Source: Bacillota bacterium
GTDB taxonomy: Bacteria; Bacillota; Clostridia; Lachnospirales; Lachnospiraceae
NCBI GenBank assembly: GCA_023395555.1
Contig: JAEWYQ010000005.1
Span: 1-53,473, forward strand
Reading direction: 5' to 3'
DNA length: 53,473 bases
This document shows, one piece after another, positions 25,480 to 33,916 of this stretch; positions within the stretch are counted from its first letter, which is position 1; the number at the start of each line of letters is the position of its first letter. The translations under genes were made by a program, and so were the position numbers. The notes beneath the pieces are model-generated. The model worked only from the letters and a program-made list of their open reading frames with translations, did no database searches and was not told the origin of the DNA.

Positions 25480-25806
25480 ATGGAGAAAATGAAAAAAGAA
25501 GGGAATTACAAAACATTTGTAGCATTATACGAAAATAAGGTAGCCGGTTTTATTGCAGTGACACAGGTATTGGCAGCGGAGGTTCCCAATGGATACCTGC
25601 ATATTCAAGGGCTTGCTGTACAAGAAGAACTTCAGCATAGGGGGATTGGCAGCAGGCTTCTCAGACATGCGGAGGATTATGCAAAAGAAGCCGGAGCTCC
25701 ATTTATTATATTGTGCAGCGGAGTGAAACGTACGGATGCCCACGCTTTCTATGAACGTAATGGATATGATAAAGATTCCTACTGCTTCGATAAAAATATC
25801 AGTTAA
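25480..25806 (+). CDS. GNAT acetyltransferase, N-terminally truncated
   Basis: A 108-residue GNAT-fold protein that would transfer acetyl from acetyl-CoA to an unknown amine. Present: FVALYENKVAGFIAVTQ (beta 2-3), YLHIQGLAVQEELQHRGIGSRLLRHAEDYA with the acetyl-CoA loop QHRGIG, and the final HAFYERNGYDKDSYCF. Missing: the first strand and helix (about 40 residues). The frame is open upstream only to a TGA near 25415, and a good promoter overlaps that region. A well-placed ribosome site (GGGGG at 25453) serves ATG 25460, which is in another frame and stops after 10 codons. The gene may be a remnant or a short form. Confidence 0.65.
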   Translation: MEKMKKEGNYKTFVALYENKVAGFIAVTQVLAAEVPNGYLHIQGLAVQEELQHRGIGSRLLRHAEDYAKEAGAPFIILCSGVKRTDAHAFYERNGYDKDSYCFDKNIS

Positions 25807-25975
25807 TTGAAAATATCAACGCTTTTGCACAGGGTATCCATGGGTTTTTTGTTCCTGCCGGGCAGTTCCGACATGGGAACCCCCGATGGGGGGAATGATA
25901 TGAACATAGGAGATTATAGAGAAAAATCGATTGGTGGTAACAGAGTGATAAAAAATTAAGTCAGGAGATCAGAAT

Positions 25976-26842
25976 ATGGTAGACGAAATATATAGCATGT
26001 ATAAAGAGAACCTGCCGGATATAGTCCGAAGTGAGGAAGTTGTAAAAGAAATACTCAGCGATAAAAACAACCATATCATAAGTTATAGGGAAGGCGGAAA
26101 ATTAGTTGGTGTTTCTGTTATTAATGAAAATACAATATATTTGCTTTGCGTGGATAGAGCATTTCAAAACAGGGGTATTGGCACCAAATTACTAATCCAA
26201 TCGGAAGAATACATAGCCTCCAAGGGTTTTAATAAAGTTACTGTCGGTGCGGGAAAAGATTATATCATGCCAGGTGTTCCTATGAATAACGGAGCTCATA
26301 CCTTTTTTAAAAAGCATGGATATATTCATGCCTGGGGTGATTGCGGTTGCTTTGACATGAGCCAGCAGTTAAAGGATTTTAATTATGCCGAGCATTCTAT
26401 AGGGGATACGATAAACGGAATAACCTATAGATGGGCCGCCGCGGATGATATCGATAACATTGTAAAATGTGTATCTGATGCGGAAGAAGACTTTGTACAA
26501 TATTATAAGGATAAAAGCATATATGAAAAAGACACAGGCACGTTAGTGCTAATTGCCGAAAAAGACAGCGAAGTACTGGGCACCCTTATGGTCAGTATAG
26601 AAGCGGAAGGGAAGGGCATGGGAAGCGTCGGCTGTACTGCCACGGCTCATAAGGCTCGAAATAAAGGAATAGCAACCAATATGGTCATATTGGGTACGAA
26701 GTACTTGAAGGACATAGGATTAAGCAAAGCTGTTTTAGGCTATACATATACAGATATCGTGAATATGTATGGCAGAGCTGGGTATAAGATTAGTATGGAA
26801 TATTACATGGGGGAAAAAGCGATGGAAGACATTCAAGTATAG
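25976..26842 (+). CDS. Tandem GNAT acetyltransferase
   Basis: A 288-residue protein with two GNAT domains. The first (about 1-130) has the acetyl-CoA loop RAFQNRGIGTKLLIQSEEYI and ends in AHTFFKKHGYIHAW. The second (about 140-285) has VGCTATAHKARNKGIATNMVILG and ends in MYGRAGYKISMEYYMG. Two-domain GNATs of this length occur in Firmicutes; the substrate cannot be deduced. ATG 25976 follows CAGGAG. About 170 bases without a gene lie before it, with a small C5/G5 hairpin near 25881. It is one of three neighbouring acetyltransferase genes. Confidence 0.88.
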   Translation: MVDEIYSMYKENLPDIVRSEEVVKEILSDKNNHIISYREGGKLVGVSVINENTIYLLCVDRAFQNRGIGTKLLIQSEEYIASKGFNKVTVGAGKDYIMPGVPMNNGAHTFFKKHGYIHAWGDCGCFDMSQQLKDFNYAEHSIGDTINGITYRWAAADDIDNIVKCVSDAEEDFVQYYKDKSIYEKDTGTLVLIAEKDSEVLGTLMVSIEAEGKGMGSVGCTATAHKARNKGIATNMVILGTKYLKDIGLSKAVLGYTYTDIVNMYGRAGYKISMEYYMGEKAMEDIQV

Positions 26843-26890
26843 CATGCTATTCTGTATTTGACAGATACTTCTGGATGGAAACGGAGAGGT

Positions 26891-27364
26891 ATGAATTTAA
26901 AATATATTAGAGCTAAAAAAGATGATGCAGACTTAGTGATTAAAATCTATAATGCAGCATTCTATGATGATTATATTAAGTATGGAAAATGCCCTGCTTA
27001 CGGCAGGACAAGGGCAAGCATGGAATCATCCATAGAAGAGATTCCGAAGCATATTATTTATGATGATGACAATCCTATTGGAGCCCTTTCCGTTGCAGAC
27101 AGGGGGAATGGAGAATATTATCTAGGATGTCTTTGTGTGCTCCCGGAATTTCAGGGAAAAGGAATTGGTACACAAGCGTTTCGGTTTATATTGGAATTTT
27201 ATTCGGATTGGAATAAGCTTACCTTAGTGACACCTGCGGATAAAGAAGAAAATATCGCTTTTTATACTAAGAAATGCGGATTCAAAATAGATAGGACTGA
27301 GATGGATGGGGATCTTAAAATCGTTCATTTTTTATTAGAGCGAGAGGATACAGTAAAAGGATAA
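26891..27364 (+). CDS. GNAT family acetyltransferase
   Basis: A 157-residue single-domain GNAT: LKYIRAKKDDADLVIKIYNAAF at the start, the acetyl-CoA binding YLGCLCVLPEFQGKGIGTQAFRFI, and the C-terminal NIAFYTKKCGFKIDRTEMDG. The start chosen is ATG 26891, 4 bases after GGAG; an upstream TTG at 26858 has no ribosome site. Aromatic and acidic residues near YDDYIKYGKCPAYGRT resemble GNATs that act on small amines or antibiotics, but no substrate can be named. It is followed by the repeat and promoter of the repressor gene. Confidence 0.85.
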   Translation: MNLKYIRAKKDDADLVIKIYNAAFYDDYIKYGKCPAYGRTRASMESSIEEIPKHIIYDDDNPIGALSVADRGNGEYYLGCLCVLPEFQGKGIGTQAFRFILEFYSDWNKLTLVTPADKEENIAFYTKKCGFKIDRTEMDGDLKIVHFLLEREDTVKG

Positions 27365-27370
27365 ATGTAT

Positions 27371-27427
27371 ATTCTGCATTTCAACAGCCTCCTCATTGCA
27401 GAAACTGCGATTTTAAGGTTGTTTTTA
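27371..27427 (+). repeat. Copy B of the 57-bp dispersed repeat
   Basis: It matches 4608-4664 over 57 bases, best in ATTGCAGAAACTGCGATTTT. Here it overlaps the -35 region of the repressor promoter and could act as an operator or be the scar of a mobile element. Confidence 0.6.
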
Positions 27428-27446
27428 ACAAAAAACAATGTATAAT
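27419..27446 (+). promoter_or_regulatory. Promoter and candidate operator of the LexA-like repressor
   Basis: TTGTTT (27419-27424) and TATAAT (27441-27446) have 16-bp spacing. The -35 and spacer coincide with a perfect 8-bp inverted repeat, TTGTTTTT and AAAAACAA (27419-27438), with a 4-base centre. A further dyad GCAG-AAA-CTGC (27398-27408) lies just upstream. Such placement is typical of autorepression. Confidence 0.65.
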
Positions 27447-27465
27447 GATATTGGAGGTGTTCGAC

Positions 27466-28026
27466 ATGAACTTGGGTAAAAAATTATTGGAAGTTCGAGA
27501 GAACGCAAACATATCGCGTGCACAGTTGGTTGAGCTCTTGAAAGAAAAAGGGTTTGACGTAAAAACATATACCATCAGTAAGTGGGAGACCGGAGTATCA
27601 AGACCTACGATTGAGGCATTCCTGGCTATTTGCGACATCTGCCGGGTGGCGGATATACGGCAGACCTTCGCCGGCCAAAGACTCCTACGTCTCTATGACA
27701 TACCGGTCTCGGCGGGCCTTGGCAATTATCTGGATGACGGCTCTTACGGGATGATTGAGGTTGATAGTACAGTCCCTATGCTTGCCGATTATGCGGTAAG
27801 AGTGAGCGGAGATAGCATGATGCCACGATTTGTAGATCAGCAGATTATATTTATCCATGGGCAGTCTGCTCTGGATGAAGGAGAGATTGGCATCTTCTGC
27901 TTGAACAACGAGACCTATTTAAAAAAGTTAGGGAAGGGGTATCTGATTTCCTTGAATCCGAAGTATGACCCTATCCCGCTTCAGGCTCATGACAGCTTCA
28001 GAGTACTTGGAAAGGTTGTCGGGTAG
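27466..28026 (+). CDS. XRE-family repressor with LexA/S24 self-cleavage domain
   Basis: A 186-residue regulator. Residues 3-60 form a Cro/CI-type helix-turn-helix (ISRAQLVELLKEKGFDVKTYTISKWETGVSRPTIEAF). Residues 75-186 are a peptidase S24 domain with the cleavage dipeptide Ala83-Gly84 (VSAGLG), catalytic Ser117 in SGDSMMPRF and Lys153 in ETYLKKL. The 36-residue Ser-Lys distance fits LexA and CI. All parts needed for RecA-stimulated self-cleavage are therefore present. ATG 27466 lies 8 bases after GGAGGT; an in-frame ATG at 27445 precedes it. It ends 43 bases before the TerB-domain gene, with no terminator between, so it probably represses itself and the three defence genes until DNA damage occurs. 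Confidence 0.9.
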   Translation: MNLGKKLLEVRENANISRAQLVELLKEKGFDVKTYTISKWETGVSRPTIEAFLAICDICRVADIRQTFAGQRLLRLYDIPVSAGLGNYLDDGSYGMIEVDSTVPMLADYAVRVSGDSMMPRFVDQQIIFIHGQSALDEGEIGIFCLNNETYLKKLGKGYLISLNPKYDPIPLQAHDSFRVLGKVVG

Positions 28027-28069
28027 CCAGTATAATTATCATTTATGAACAGCTTCTTAGGGGGAGATC

Positions 28070-29956
28070 ATGGACGGATTTCATGCAGATAAAAAATACG
28101 AGTCATTTAAAATCCCCGGACGGCAGCAGGTTCAAGGCAGCGGGGGTGCGAAGGGACTGCCTCAGGCTAAAGCCGGCGAAGCTGTTTCTTTTGATGAAGG
28201 CCTGTTTTATGAGATTGAATACGATTCCTGCCCCATGCCGGGCGTTGGTAAGTTTGTTTTGAAGCCGCAGAAAAAAGAAGAGCCTCAAAAGATAGGAGAA
28301 CCTCAAAAAATAGAGGAGCCTAAAAAGGATGAAAAACGGGAACTCTTTAATCAGATGAGGGAGATTGCAAGAGCGTACCGTTCCAACTATGACTATACAA
28401 GGTTTTTTGATCGGCGGGTTCAACATGATAATGCGATTATCTTTTATAAACAAGGGATGTTTATGAAGGATTTTTCGGATGATTACTCCGGAAATGCGCC
28501 GTTTTCGCAATACTTCCCAACCTATCAGATGATGGGCTACGATCAGCTTCGGACCTATTTTACCTGGCGCGCAGAGGTCAGAAAAGGAAATGTCGCCGAG
28601 ATATCCATATCATATGCATTTCTTTATATTTATGAGCTGCTGGGCAACATCGGAGTGAGCGGCCCGCAGGACGGCCTTAATCAGCTGATGGCCTTCTGGA
28701 GGGCTTTCCGTGATTATAATAAGGCGATGGACAAATATGTGCTGAGGTGGCTGAAGGATTACCATATCTACTACGAGCTTCCGCATTCCTTTAAGGAATT
28801 TATTGATACAAATAATCTTACCGAGCATTATCCGAAAATGACGGATATCGATGACAATTTTGACTTGTTCTGCACGATATCAAAATATGATATAAGGAAG
28901 TCGAATTTCTTTGCGGATGATAATGGGAAGCTGATCAAGGATTGTTTCAGTTTCGTAACCAATAAGCTCAGGCAGGTATTTGAAGAGAACGGCATCCGTT
29001 TTGATGATGCGGTATTTCAGCCTACTAAGAAAATGTCTGAATGGAAGCCCTTCAAGGATGCTGTATTTCATCAATGGATGAAGCAAGCGGACAGGCGCAT
29101 CGTGCTGGCGGAAAACGAAATATATCTTTGCAGTAATAATAAATGGGCTTTCAACACAGCCATCACGTCCGAAAGCGGAAGGCAATTGATCGGATATATT
29201 ATGAAGCAGATGGAAGTTGCTTTAAGAAAGGTTGCGAAATATAAGTTTAAGCTTTCGGCAAATGTTAATACGGTCACGAATAAAGCTGTGGATAAATTAA
29301 AGGAAAAAGGCTTGTCCCTTGAAATAATTATAAACGGTGCAGTCGCTGAATTCTACAAAGAAGCGACCAAAACAATCGTAACAGTGGATCTTGAAGCATT
29401 GTCCCGGATTAAACAGGAAGCTCTGGCTATACAGGAAAAGCTGATCGTGCCGGAGCAGGAAAAGCCGTTTGTTCCGTTTATTCCCGTTCAGGAGCAGCTT
29501 GATTTATTTCATATGGCGATGCAGGACATGCCCTCTATGCGGCCACTTGAAATGGAGTCAACTCCTTGGGGGCCGCTTGAAACAGAAGCGACTCCCGTGT
29601 GGTTATTTGAAGCCGAATCAAATCTTGTACCGCCTGAAACGGGATTAACTCCTGTGCGACCGCTTGAAACGGAACCAACTTCCAAGTTACCGCATGAAAC
29701 AAACTCAACTCCTGTATACGATGCATGGGAGGGCTTGAAAAATATACTAACTAAAGTTGAAATTGGAGCCTTATCTGTAGTCCTGCACGGTGGGATGGAG
29801 TTAAAGAAATATGCGGACGAATGCGGCATCATGCAGGAGGTTCTTGTTGACGGAATCAACGAAAAGGCGATGGACCTCATTGGCGACAGCCTTTTAGATG
29901 AGGAATTCTCTCTATACAATGACTATAAAGAACAAGTAAAGGAATTGATAAAATGA
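28070..29956 (+). CDS. sngA: TerB-domain protein of a Shango-like anti-phage system (SngA-like)
   Basis: A 628-residue soluble protein. After a charged, repetitive N-terminus (EEPQKIGEPQKIEEPKK, near residue 65), residues about 85-260 match a TerB N-terminal domain (NQMREIARAYRSNYDYTRFF, then SYAFLYIYELLGNIGV). The middle has a helical TerB-associated region, residues about 490-550 are ten-residue Pro/Glu/Thr repeats, and the last 70 residues look like a TerB C-terminal element. TerB-domain proteins next to a P-loop ATPase and a superfamily II helicase are described as DNA-processing modules, and as SngABC of the Shango defence system. ATG 28070 follows GGGGGAG; the 3' end overlaps the ATPase gene as ATGA. 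The symbol is given by architecture. Confidence 0.75.
   Translation: MDGFHADKKYESFKIPGRQQVQGSGGAKGLPQAKAGEAVSFDEGLFYEIEYDSCPMPGVGKFVLKPQKKEEPQKIGEPQKIEEPKKDEKRELFNQMREIARAYRSNYDYTRFFDRRVQHDNAIIFYKQGMFMKDFSDDYSGNAPFSQYFPTYQMMGYDQLRTYFTWRAEVRKGNVAEISISYAFLYIYELLGNIGVSGPQDGLNQLMAFWRAFRDYNKAMDKYVLRWLKDYHIYYELPHSFKEFIDTNNLTEHYPKMTDIDDNFDLFCTISKYDIRKSNFFADDNGKLIKDCFSFVTNKLRQVFEENGIRFDDAVFQPTKKMSEWKPFKDAVFHQWMKQADRRIVLAENEIYLCSNNKWAFNTAITSESGRQLIGYIMKQMEVALRKVAKYKFKLSANVNTVTNKAVDKLKEKGLSLEIIINGAVAEFYKEATKTIVTVDLEALSRIKQEALAIQEKLIVPEQEKPFVPFIPVQEQLDLFHMAMQDMPSMRPLEMESTPWGPLETEATPVWLFEAESNLVPPETGLTPVRPLETEPTSKLPHETNSTPVYDAWEGLKNILTKVEIGALSVVLHGGMELKKYADECGIMQEVLVDGINEKAMDLIGDSLLDEEFSLYNDYKEQVKELIK
29541..29718 (+). 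repeat. Six tandem 30-bp in-frame repeats inside the TerB-domain gene
   Basis: The units encode imperfect decapeptides of the type PLETEATPVW, PLETEPTSKL and PHETNSTPVY; one unit has nine codons. They form a flexible acidic, Pro/Thr-rich linker. Copy number could vary between strains. Confidence 0.85.
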
Positions 29957-31275
29957 GTATGGCAAGTCAAGTACCGAACAGAATAGCGAACATCCTGATC
30001 AACGCCCTGAAGGGCGGAGTAGTGCCGAGAGTCGGCCTGGAATACATCACGGTAGGCCGGACTCAGGAGATAGCCGCCATACTTCACGATATTGAAATGA
30101 TTGAGGAGGGCGGTGCATCCTTCCGCTTCATTGTCGGTAAATATGGCAGCGGAAAGAGCTTCCTGCTCCAGACCATCCGAAATTATGCCACGGCGAAGGG
30201 CTTTGTGGTGGTGGATGCCGACCTTTCACCGGAACGCCGGTTTGCCGGCACCAAGGGCCAGGGATTGGCTACCTATAAGGAGCTGATTCAGAATCTCTCC
30301 ACAAAATCAAAACCGGACGGGGGTGCGCTTCCGTTGATCCTGGAGAAATGGATATCCGGCATTCAGGCAGCTGTCAAGGCTCAGTCCGGTGTAAGCGAAG
30401 AGGATTTTGACGACCTGGTGGAAAGACAAATTTACGCAGTGGCAAGCTCACTGGAAGGAATGGTCAACGGATTTGAATTTGCCAAGGCGGTAGTCACTTA
30501 CTGGAAGGCTTACAAGCAGGACGATGCGGCGATGAAATCAAATGTGCTGAAGTGGTTCCGAGGGGAATATCCCTCCCGGAAGGAAGCAAAGGACGATTTG
30601 GGCATCAATTTTATTGTCAACGATGAGACCTGGTATGACTTCCTGAAGATATTTGCCGCGTTCCTGGTGGGAGCCGGATATAAAGGGATGCTGGTCGTTA
30701 TCGATGAATTGGTTAATATCTTCAAGATACCGAATTCCATCACCAGAGCCAACAACTACGAGAAAATCCTCACCATGTATAATGATGTATTGCAGGGAAA
30801 AGCCAGCCATATCGGTTTCCTCATGGGCGGAACGCCTCAATGCATCGAAGATAAGTATAAAGGCGTATTCAGTTATGAAGCGTTACGCTCACGGCTGGCG
30901 GAGGGACACTTCGCTACCGCTGATATCAAGGATCTTTCCGCTCCGATCATCCGCCTGCAGATGCTGTCACAGGAGGAGATGTATGTCCTTGTAGAGAAGC
31001 TTTTGAACATCCACGCCCAGCTTTATAATTACACGCCCACTCTGTCCCACGACGATTTGGTCTATTTCTTAACGGTGGAGTATAACCGCGTAGGTGCTGA
31101 GACCCACATTACTCCCCGGGAGATTATCCGGGACTTCATCGAGTTGATCAACATCCTGCACCAGAATCCGCAGAAGAGTGTTTCTGAGATTTTAGGCAAC
31201 AACAGCTTTACCATGGCCAAAGGCGGACTGTCCGATGAGGACATACACAGCGAATTCCAGGAATTTGAGGTATAA
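29953..31275 (+). CDS. sngB: BrxD-like P-loop ATPase (DUF2791 type), SngB-like
   Basis: A 440-residue AAA-type ATPase of the DUF2791/BrxD family. Walker A is GKYGSGKS at residues 62-69; Walker B is MLVVIDELVNIF, near residue 245; an arginine-rich segment follows (SYEALRSRLAEGHF). These proteins partner with Lhr-like helicases in BREX type 2 (BrxD with BrxHI) and in Shango. Here there is no PglX methylase, PglZ phosphatase or BrxC/PglY ATPase, so this is not a BREX locus. Start ATG 29953 overlaps the TerB gene stop; the helicase gene begins 3 bases after its stop. It probably loads or drives the helicase on foreign DNA. Confidence 0.85.
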   Translation: MSMASQVPNRIANILINALKGGVVPRVGLEYITVGRTQEIAAILHDIEMIEEGGASFRFIVGKYGSGKSFLLQTIRNYATAKGFVVVDADLSPERRFAGTKGQGLATYKELIQNLSTKSKPDGGALPLILEKWISGIQAAVKAQSGVSEEDFDDLVERQIYAVASSLEGMVNGFEFAKAVVTYWKAYKQDDAAMKSNVLKWFRGEYPSRKEAKDDLGINFIVNDETWYDFLKIFAAFLVGAGYKGMLVVIDELVNIFKIPNSITRANNYEKILTMYNDVLQGKASHIGFLMGGTPQCIEDKYKGVFSYEALRSRLAEGHFATADIKDLSAPIIRLQMLSQEEMYVLVEKLLNIHAQLYNYTPTLSHDDLVYFLTVEYNRVGAETHITPREIIRDFIELINILHQNPQKSVSEILGNNSFTMAKGGLSDEDIHSEFQEFEV

Positions 31276-31277
31276 AG

Positions 31278-33479
31278 ATGATGGATGTATTTAACAGGCT
31301 TGCGCCCTTTATTCAAGAATTTATTTATCAAAACAAGTGGGAAGAATTAAGAGGCAACCAGGTCGCCGCCTGCGAGGTCATCTTCGACAGCGACGACAAT
31401 CTGCTCCTGTCCTCAGGGACTGCTTCCGGCAAGACGGAAGCGGCCTTTTTGCCGGTGCTTACCGAGCTGTACAATAAGCCGTCAGGCTCGGTGGGAGTTA
31501 TGTATATATCACCCCTAAAGGCGCTGATCAATGACCAGTTTAAGCGGCTGGAGCAGATGCTTTTGGATTCCAACATTCCGGTCACAAAATGGCACGGCGA
31601 CGCTTCCCAGACCCAGAAGAACAAGCTGATTAAAAATCCGGAAGGCTTGCTGCAAATCACACCGGAGTCATTGGAAAGCCTGATTACCAATAAACGCGGC
31701 GCCTGCCTGTCGATGTTCTCCGATCTGCGGTATGTTATCATCGACGAGGTGCATCACTTTATGCGGGATGTCCGGGGCTTGCAGCTGCTCTGTGTTCTTG
31801 AGCGGCTGAAGCAGCTGACCAATGTAAATCCCCGGCGGATTGGTTTGTCCGCCACGCTGGGAGATGTTTCCCAGGCGCAAAGATGGCTGAATACCGGAAC
31901 CGGCCGGCAGTGTGCCGCGCCAATCGTGGAAGAAGGAAAGAAGCGTGTCAGGCTTCATATCGAACGCTTTGTAAATTACGCTGAGGAACGTGATCTTGTC
32001 ACCAGGGATGGGAGCGGTAATATTACGAATGTCAATTCAGGAGATATGGGCGACCGTGAGCATTATGAATATCTCTTTAAACAGACCCTGGATAAAAAGA
32101 CGATCATCTTCACCAACAGCCGGGAAGAGACAGAATTTGTCATGGCTCATTTACGGGAAATAGCCTTGAAAAACAAAGCACCGGATGTATATCGGGTCCA
32201 TCACGGCAATGTTTCGGCTCTGCTGCGGGAAAGTACGGAGGATGAAATGAAATCCGCCGACGAAAAGATTGTGACCGGAGCCACCGTTACCCTGGAGCTG
32301 GGTATTGACATAGGCTCTCTTGACCAGGCCGTTCAGGTTGGGGCACCGCTGAATGTCTCCAGCTTTGCCCAGCGTTTGGGCCGGTGCGGCCGTCGGGGAC
32401 AGGTTCCCCAGCTGCTTTTTACCTTTGTGGAGAGCATAAGAATCAATTCCGCCGATATACTGGGACCGATTAATTGGGAGTTCATCCGGACCATTGGGAT
32501 CATTGAGCTTTATTTAAAGGATCACTGGATGGAGCCGATTCCGCCTCAGAATCATGCGTATAATCTTTTGTATCACCAGACCATGAGCTGCTTGAAAAGC
32601 AACGGTGAGATGTCCCCTGCGGGCCTTGCCCAGTCGGTTCTTTCGCTGGGGTGCTTTCGAAACATCCCCCAGGAGGATTATAAATGGCTGCTCTCCCATA
32701 TGCTTGATATGGACCAGCTGCAGCGTACCGAGCATGGCGGGCTGATCATCGGGCGCGAAGGGGAGAAGATCGTAAACAGCCATAAATTCCTGACCGTATT
32801 TCTTGCCCCGGAATATCTCCTGGTAAAGGATGAAAACCGAACCATCGGTACGGTGGATAAGGTTTACCCCGTTGGCACCCGTTTTGCGCTGGCGGGCATA
32901 GCATGGGAGACGGTGGATGTAAATGAAAAGTCGAAGGTCATCTTTGTGAAAAAGGTTCCGGGTGTGTCGGTTGTGGACTGGAATGTGGACTTTAACGCCG
33001 AGCTCCATACGGTTCTTGTCCGTAAAATATGCAGTGTTCTGAAAGAGAGCAATACTTATCCGTATTTAAGCGTCCGCTGCCAGGACAGATTAGCCGAAAT
33101 TCAATATATAGCCCGCAACAGCGGCATACTGGACAACCTGGTGACTCCGTTGTCCGATAGAAAATACGCTATCTTCCCCTGGGTGGGAACAAGACAATTA
33201 ATGACCTTGAACTATGCTTTGCGGCACAGAAAAATAAAGAGTAAGCTTCCCTGGATCACCTGTGTTTACCTTGAGGTGATTTTCGAGGGGACCAAAGAGG
33301 AGCTGGAGAAGATTATCTACGATATTCTCCGTAGTGACTTGAACCTTTATGACTTGCCCCTGCCCGATAAGGTGCAGATCGACGGGAAGTACAACGAGTT
33401 CGTTCCGTTGGGACTTCTTCGTAAGCAATTCATTGAAGATTATCTCGATTTTGAAGGACTTAAAAATGTGTTATTATAA
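31278..33479 (+). CDS. sngC: DEAD/DEAH-box helicase, Lhr/BrxHI-like, SngC-like
   Basis: A 733-residue superfamily II helicase. Motifs in order: Q-like start, Walker A SSGTASGKTEAAF (about residue 50), YISPLKALINDQ (Ia), TPESLE, DEVHHF (motif II), LSATLGD (motif III), IIFTNSREETEF, TLELGIDIGSLDQ (V) and QRLGRCGRRGQ (VI). The C-terminal 300 residues form the winged-helix and beta region of Lhr-type helicases. In Shango, the helicase is the third of three core genes, as here. It should translocate on DNA using ATP, acting with the upstream ATPase. A hairpin terminator follows at 33551. Confidence 0.87.
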   Translation: MMDVFNRLAPFIQEFIYQNKWEELRGNQVAACEVIFDSDDNLLLSSGTASGKTEAAFLPVLTELYNKPSGSVGVMYISPLKALINDQFKRLEQMLLDSNIPVTKWHGDASQTQKNKLIKNPEGLLQITPESLESLITNKRGACLSMFSDLRYVIIDEVHHFMRDVRGLQLLCVLERLKQLTNVNPRRIGLSATLGDVSQAQRWLNTGTGRQCAAPIVEEGKKRVRLHIERFVNYAEERDLVTRDGSGNITNVNSGDMGDREHYEYLFKQTLDKKTIIFTNSREETEFVMAHLREIALKNKAPDVYRVHHGNVSALLRESTEDEMKSADEKIVTGATVTLELGIDIGSLDQAVQVGAPLNVSSFAQRLGRCGRRGQVPQLLFTFVESIRINSADILGPINWEFIRTIGIIELYLKDHWMEPIPPQNHAYNLLYHQTMSCLKSNGEMSPAGLAQSVLSLGCFRNIPQEDYKWLLSHMLDMDQLQRTEHGGLIIGREGEKIVNSHKFLTVFLAPEYLLVKDENRTIGTVDKVYPVGTRFALAGIAWETVDVNEKSKVIFVKKVPGVSVVDWNVDFNAELHTVLVRKICSVLKESNTYPYLSVRCQDRLAEIQYIARNSGILDNLVTPLSDRKYAIFPWVGTRQLMTLNYALRHRKIKSKLPWITCVYLEVIFEGTKEELEKIIYDILRSDLNLYDLPLPDKVQIDGKYNEFVPLGLLRKQFIEDYLDFEGLKNVLL

Positions 33480-33550
33480 TTAAGAGATATTAAGAGATTT
33501 CTATACTATCGATTAAACTTAAGACTATTTATATACCACACAACTTACTG

Positions 33551-33589
33551 CCTTGCACTTTCATAGCTGAAAATGCAAGGTTATTTTTG
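33551..33589 (+). terminator. Terminator after the defence cassette
   Basis: CCTTGCA (33551-33557) pairs with TGCAAGG (33574-33580), and the stem continues inward with TTTCA/TGAAA. TTATTTTT follows. It closes the repressor-sngABC unit. Confidence 0.75.
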
Positions 33590-33916
33590 CTTAATATGCC
33601 AGAGTTAGTTTGAGAGAAGGAATAAATCGGAGACCTTATGGATTATATTGAAGCTGACGCCTCAGGAGTATCAGCAAAAACATCTGGAACGAATTGGTGA
33701 ATATGCGCAATATGGAATATTTTTAGATCGTTTATTTTCTTTTATACTACGTAAAATTATATAGTACCATTTATCCATATGCAAGAAAGGAAGGCTGTCC
33801 GATCGTGGATAAGGCGAAACTTGTCAATATAATATCGTCTGTTTGCAATATCGTGATGGAGGCATTTAGTCAAATAATATATAATAATAAAAAAGCCACA
33901 TGGAGGAAACGAATCT
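33590..33916. other. Intergenic region, no intact gene
   Basis: About 330 bases separate the defence cassette from the glycan locus. One frame from about 33647 to 33763 reads like a short protein end (LKLTPQEYQQKHLERIGEYA) without start or homologue I can name; it may be a remnant. Just before the next gene the DNA is AT-rich (TATATAATAATAAAAAA) and ends in the ribosome site GGAGG. Confidence 0.35.

Noticed and set aside
25310..25492. 60-codon frame before the GNAT gene
   Set aside because: It has no ribosome site at its start, runs through a promoter and shows no protein features.
29541..29718. CRISPR array
   Set aside because: The repeats are contiguous, imperfect and in frame within a coding sequence, without spacers.
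27466..33479. BREX type 2 locus
   Set aside because: Only BrxD- and BrxHI-like proteins are present; PglX, PglZ and PglY/BrxC are absent, and the TerB protein points to Shango.
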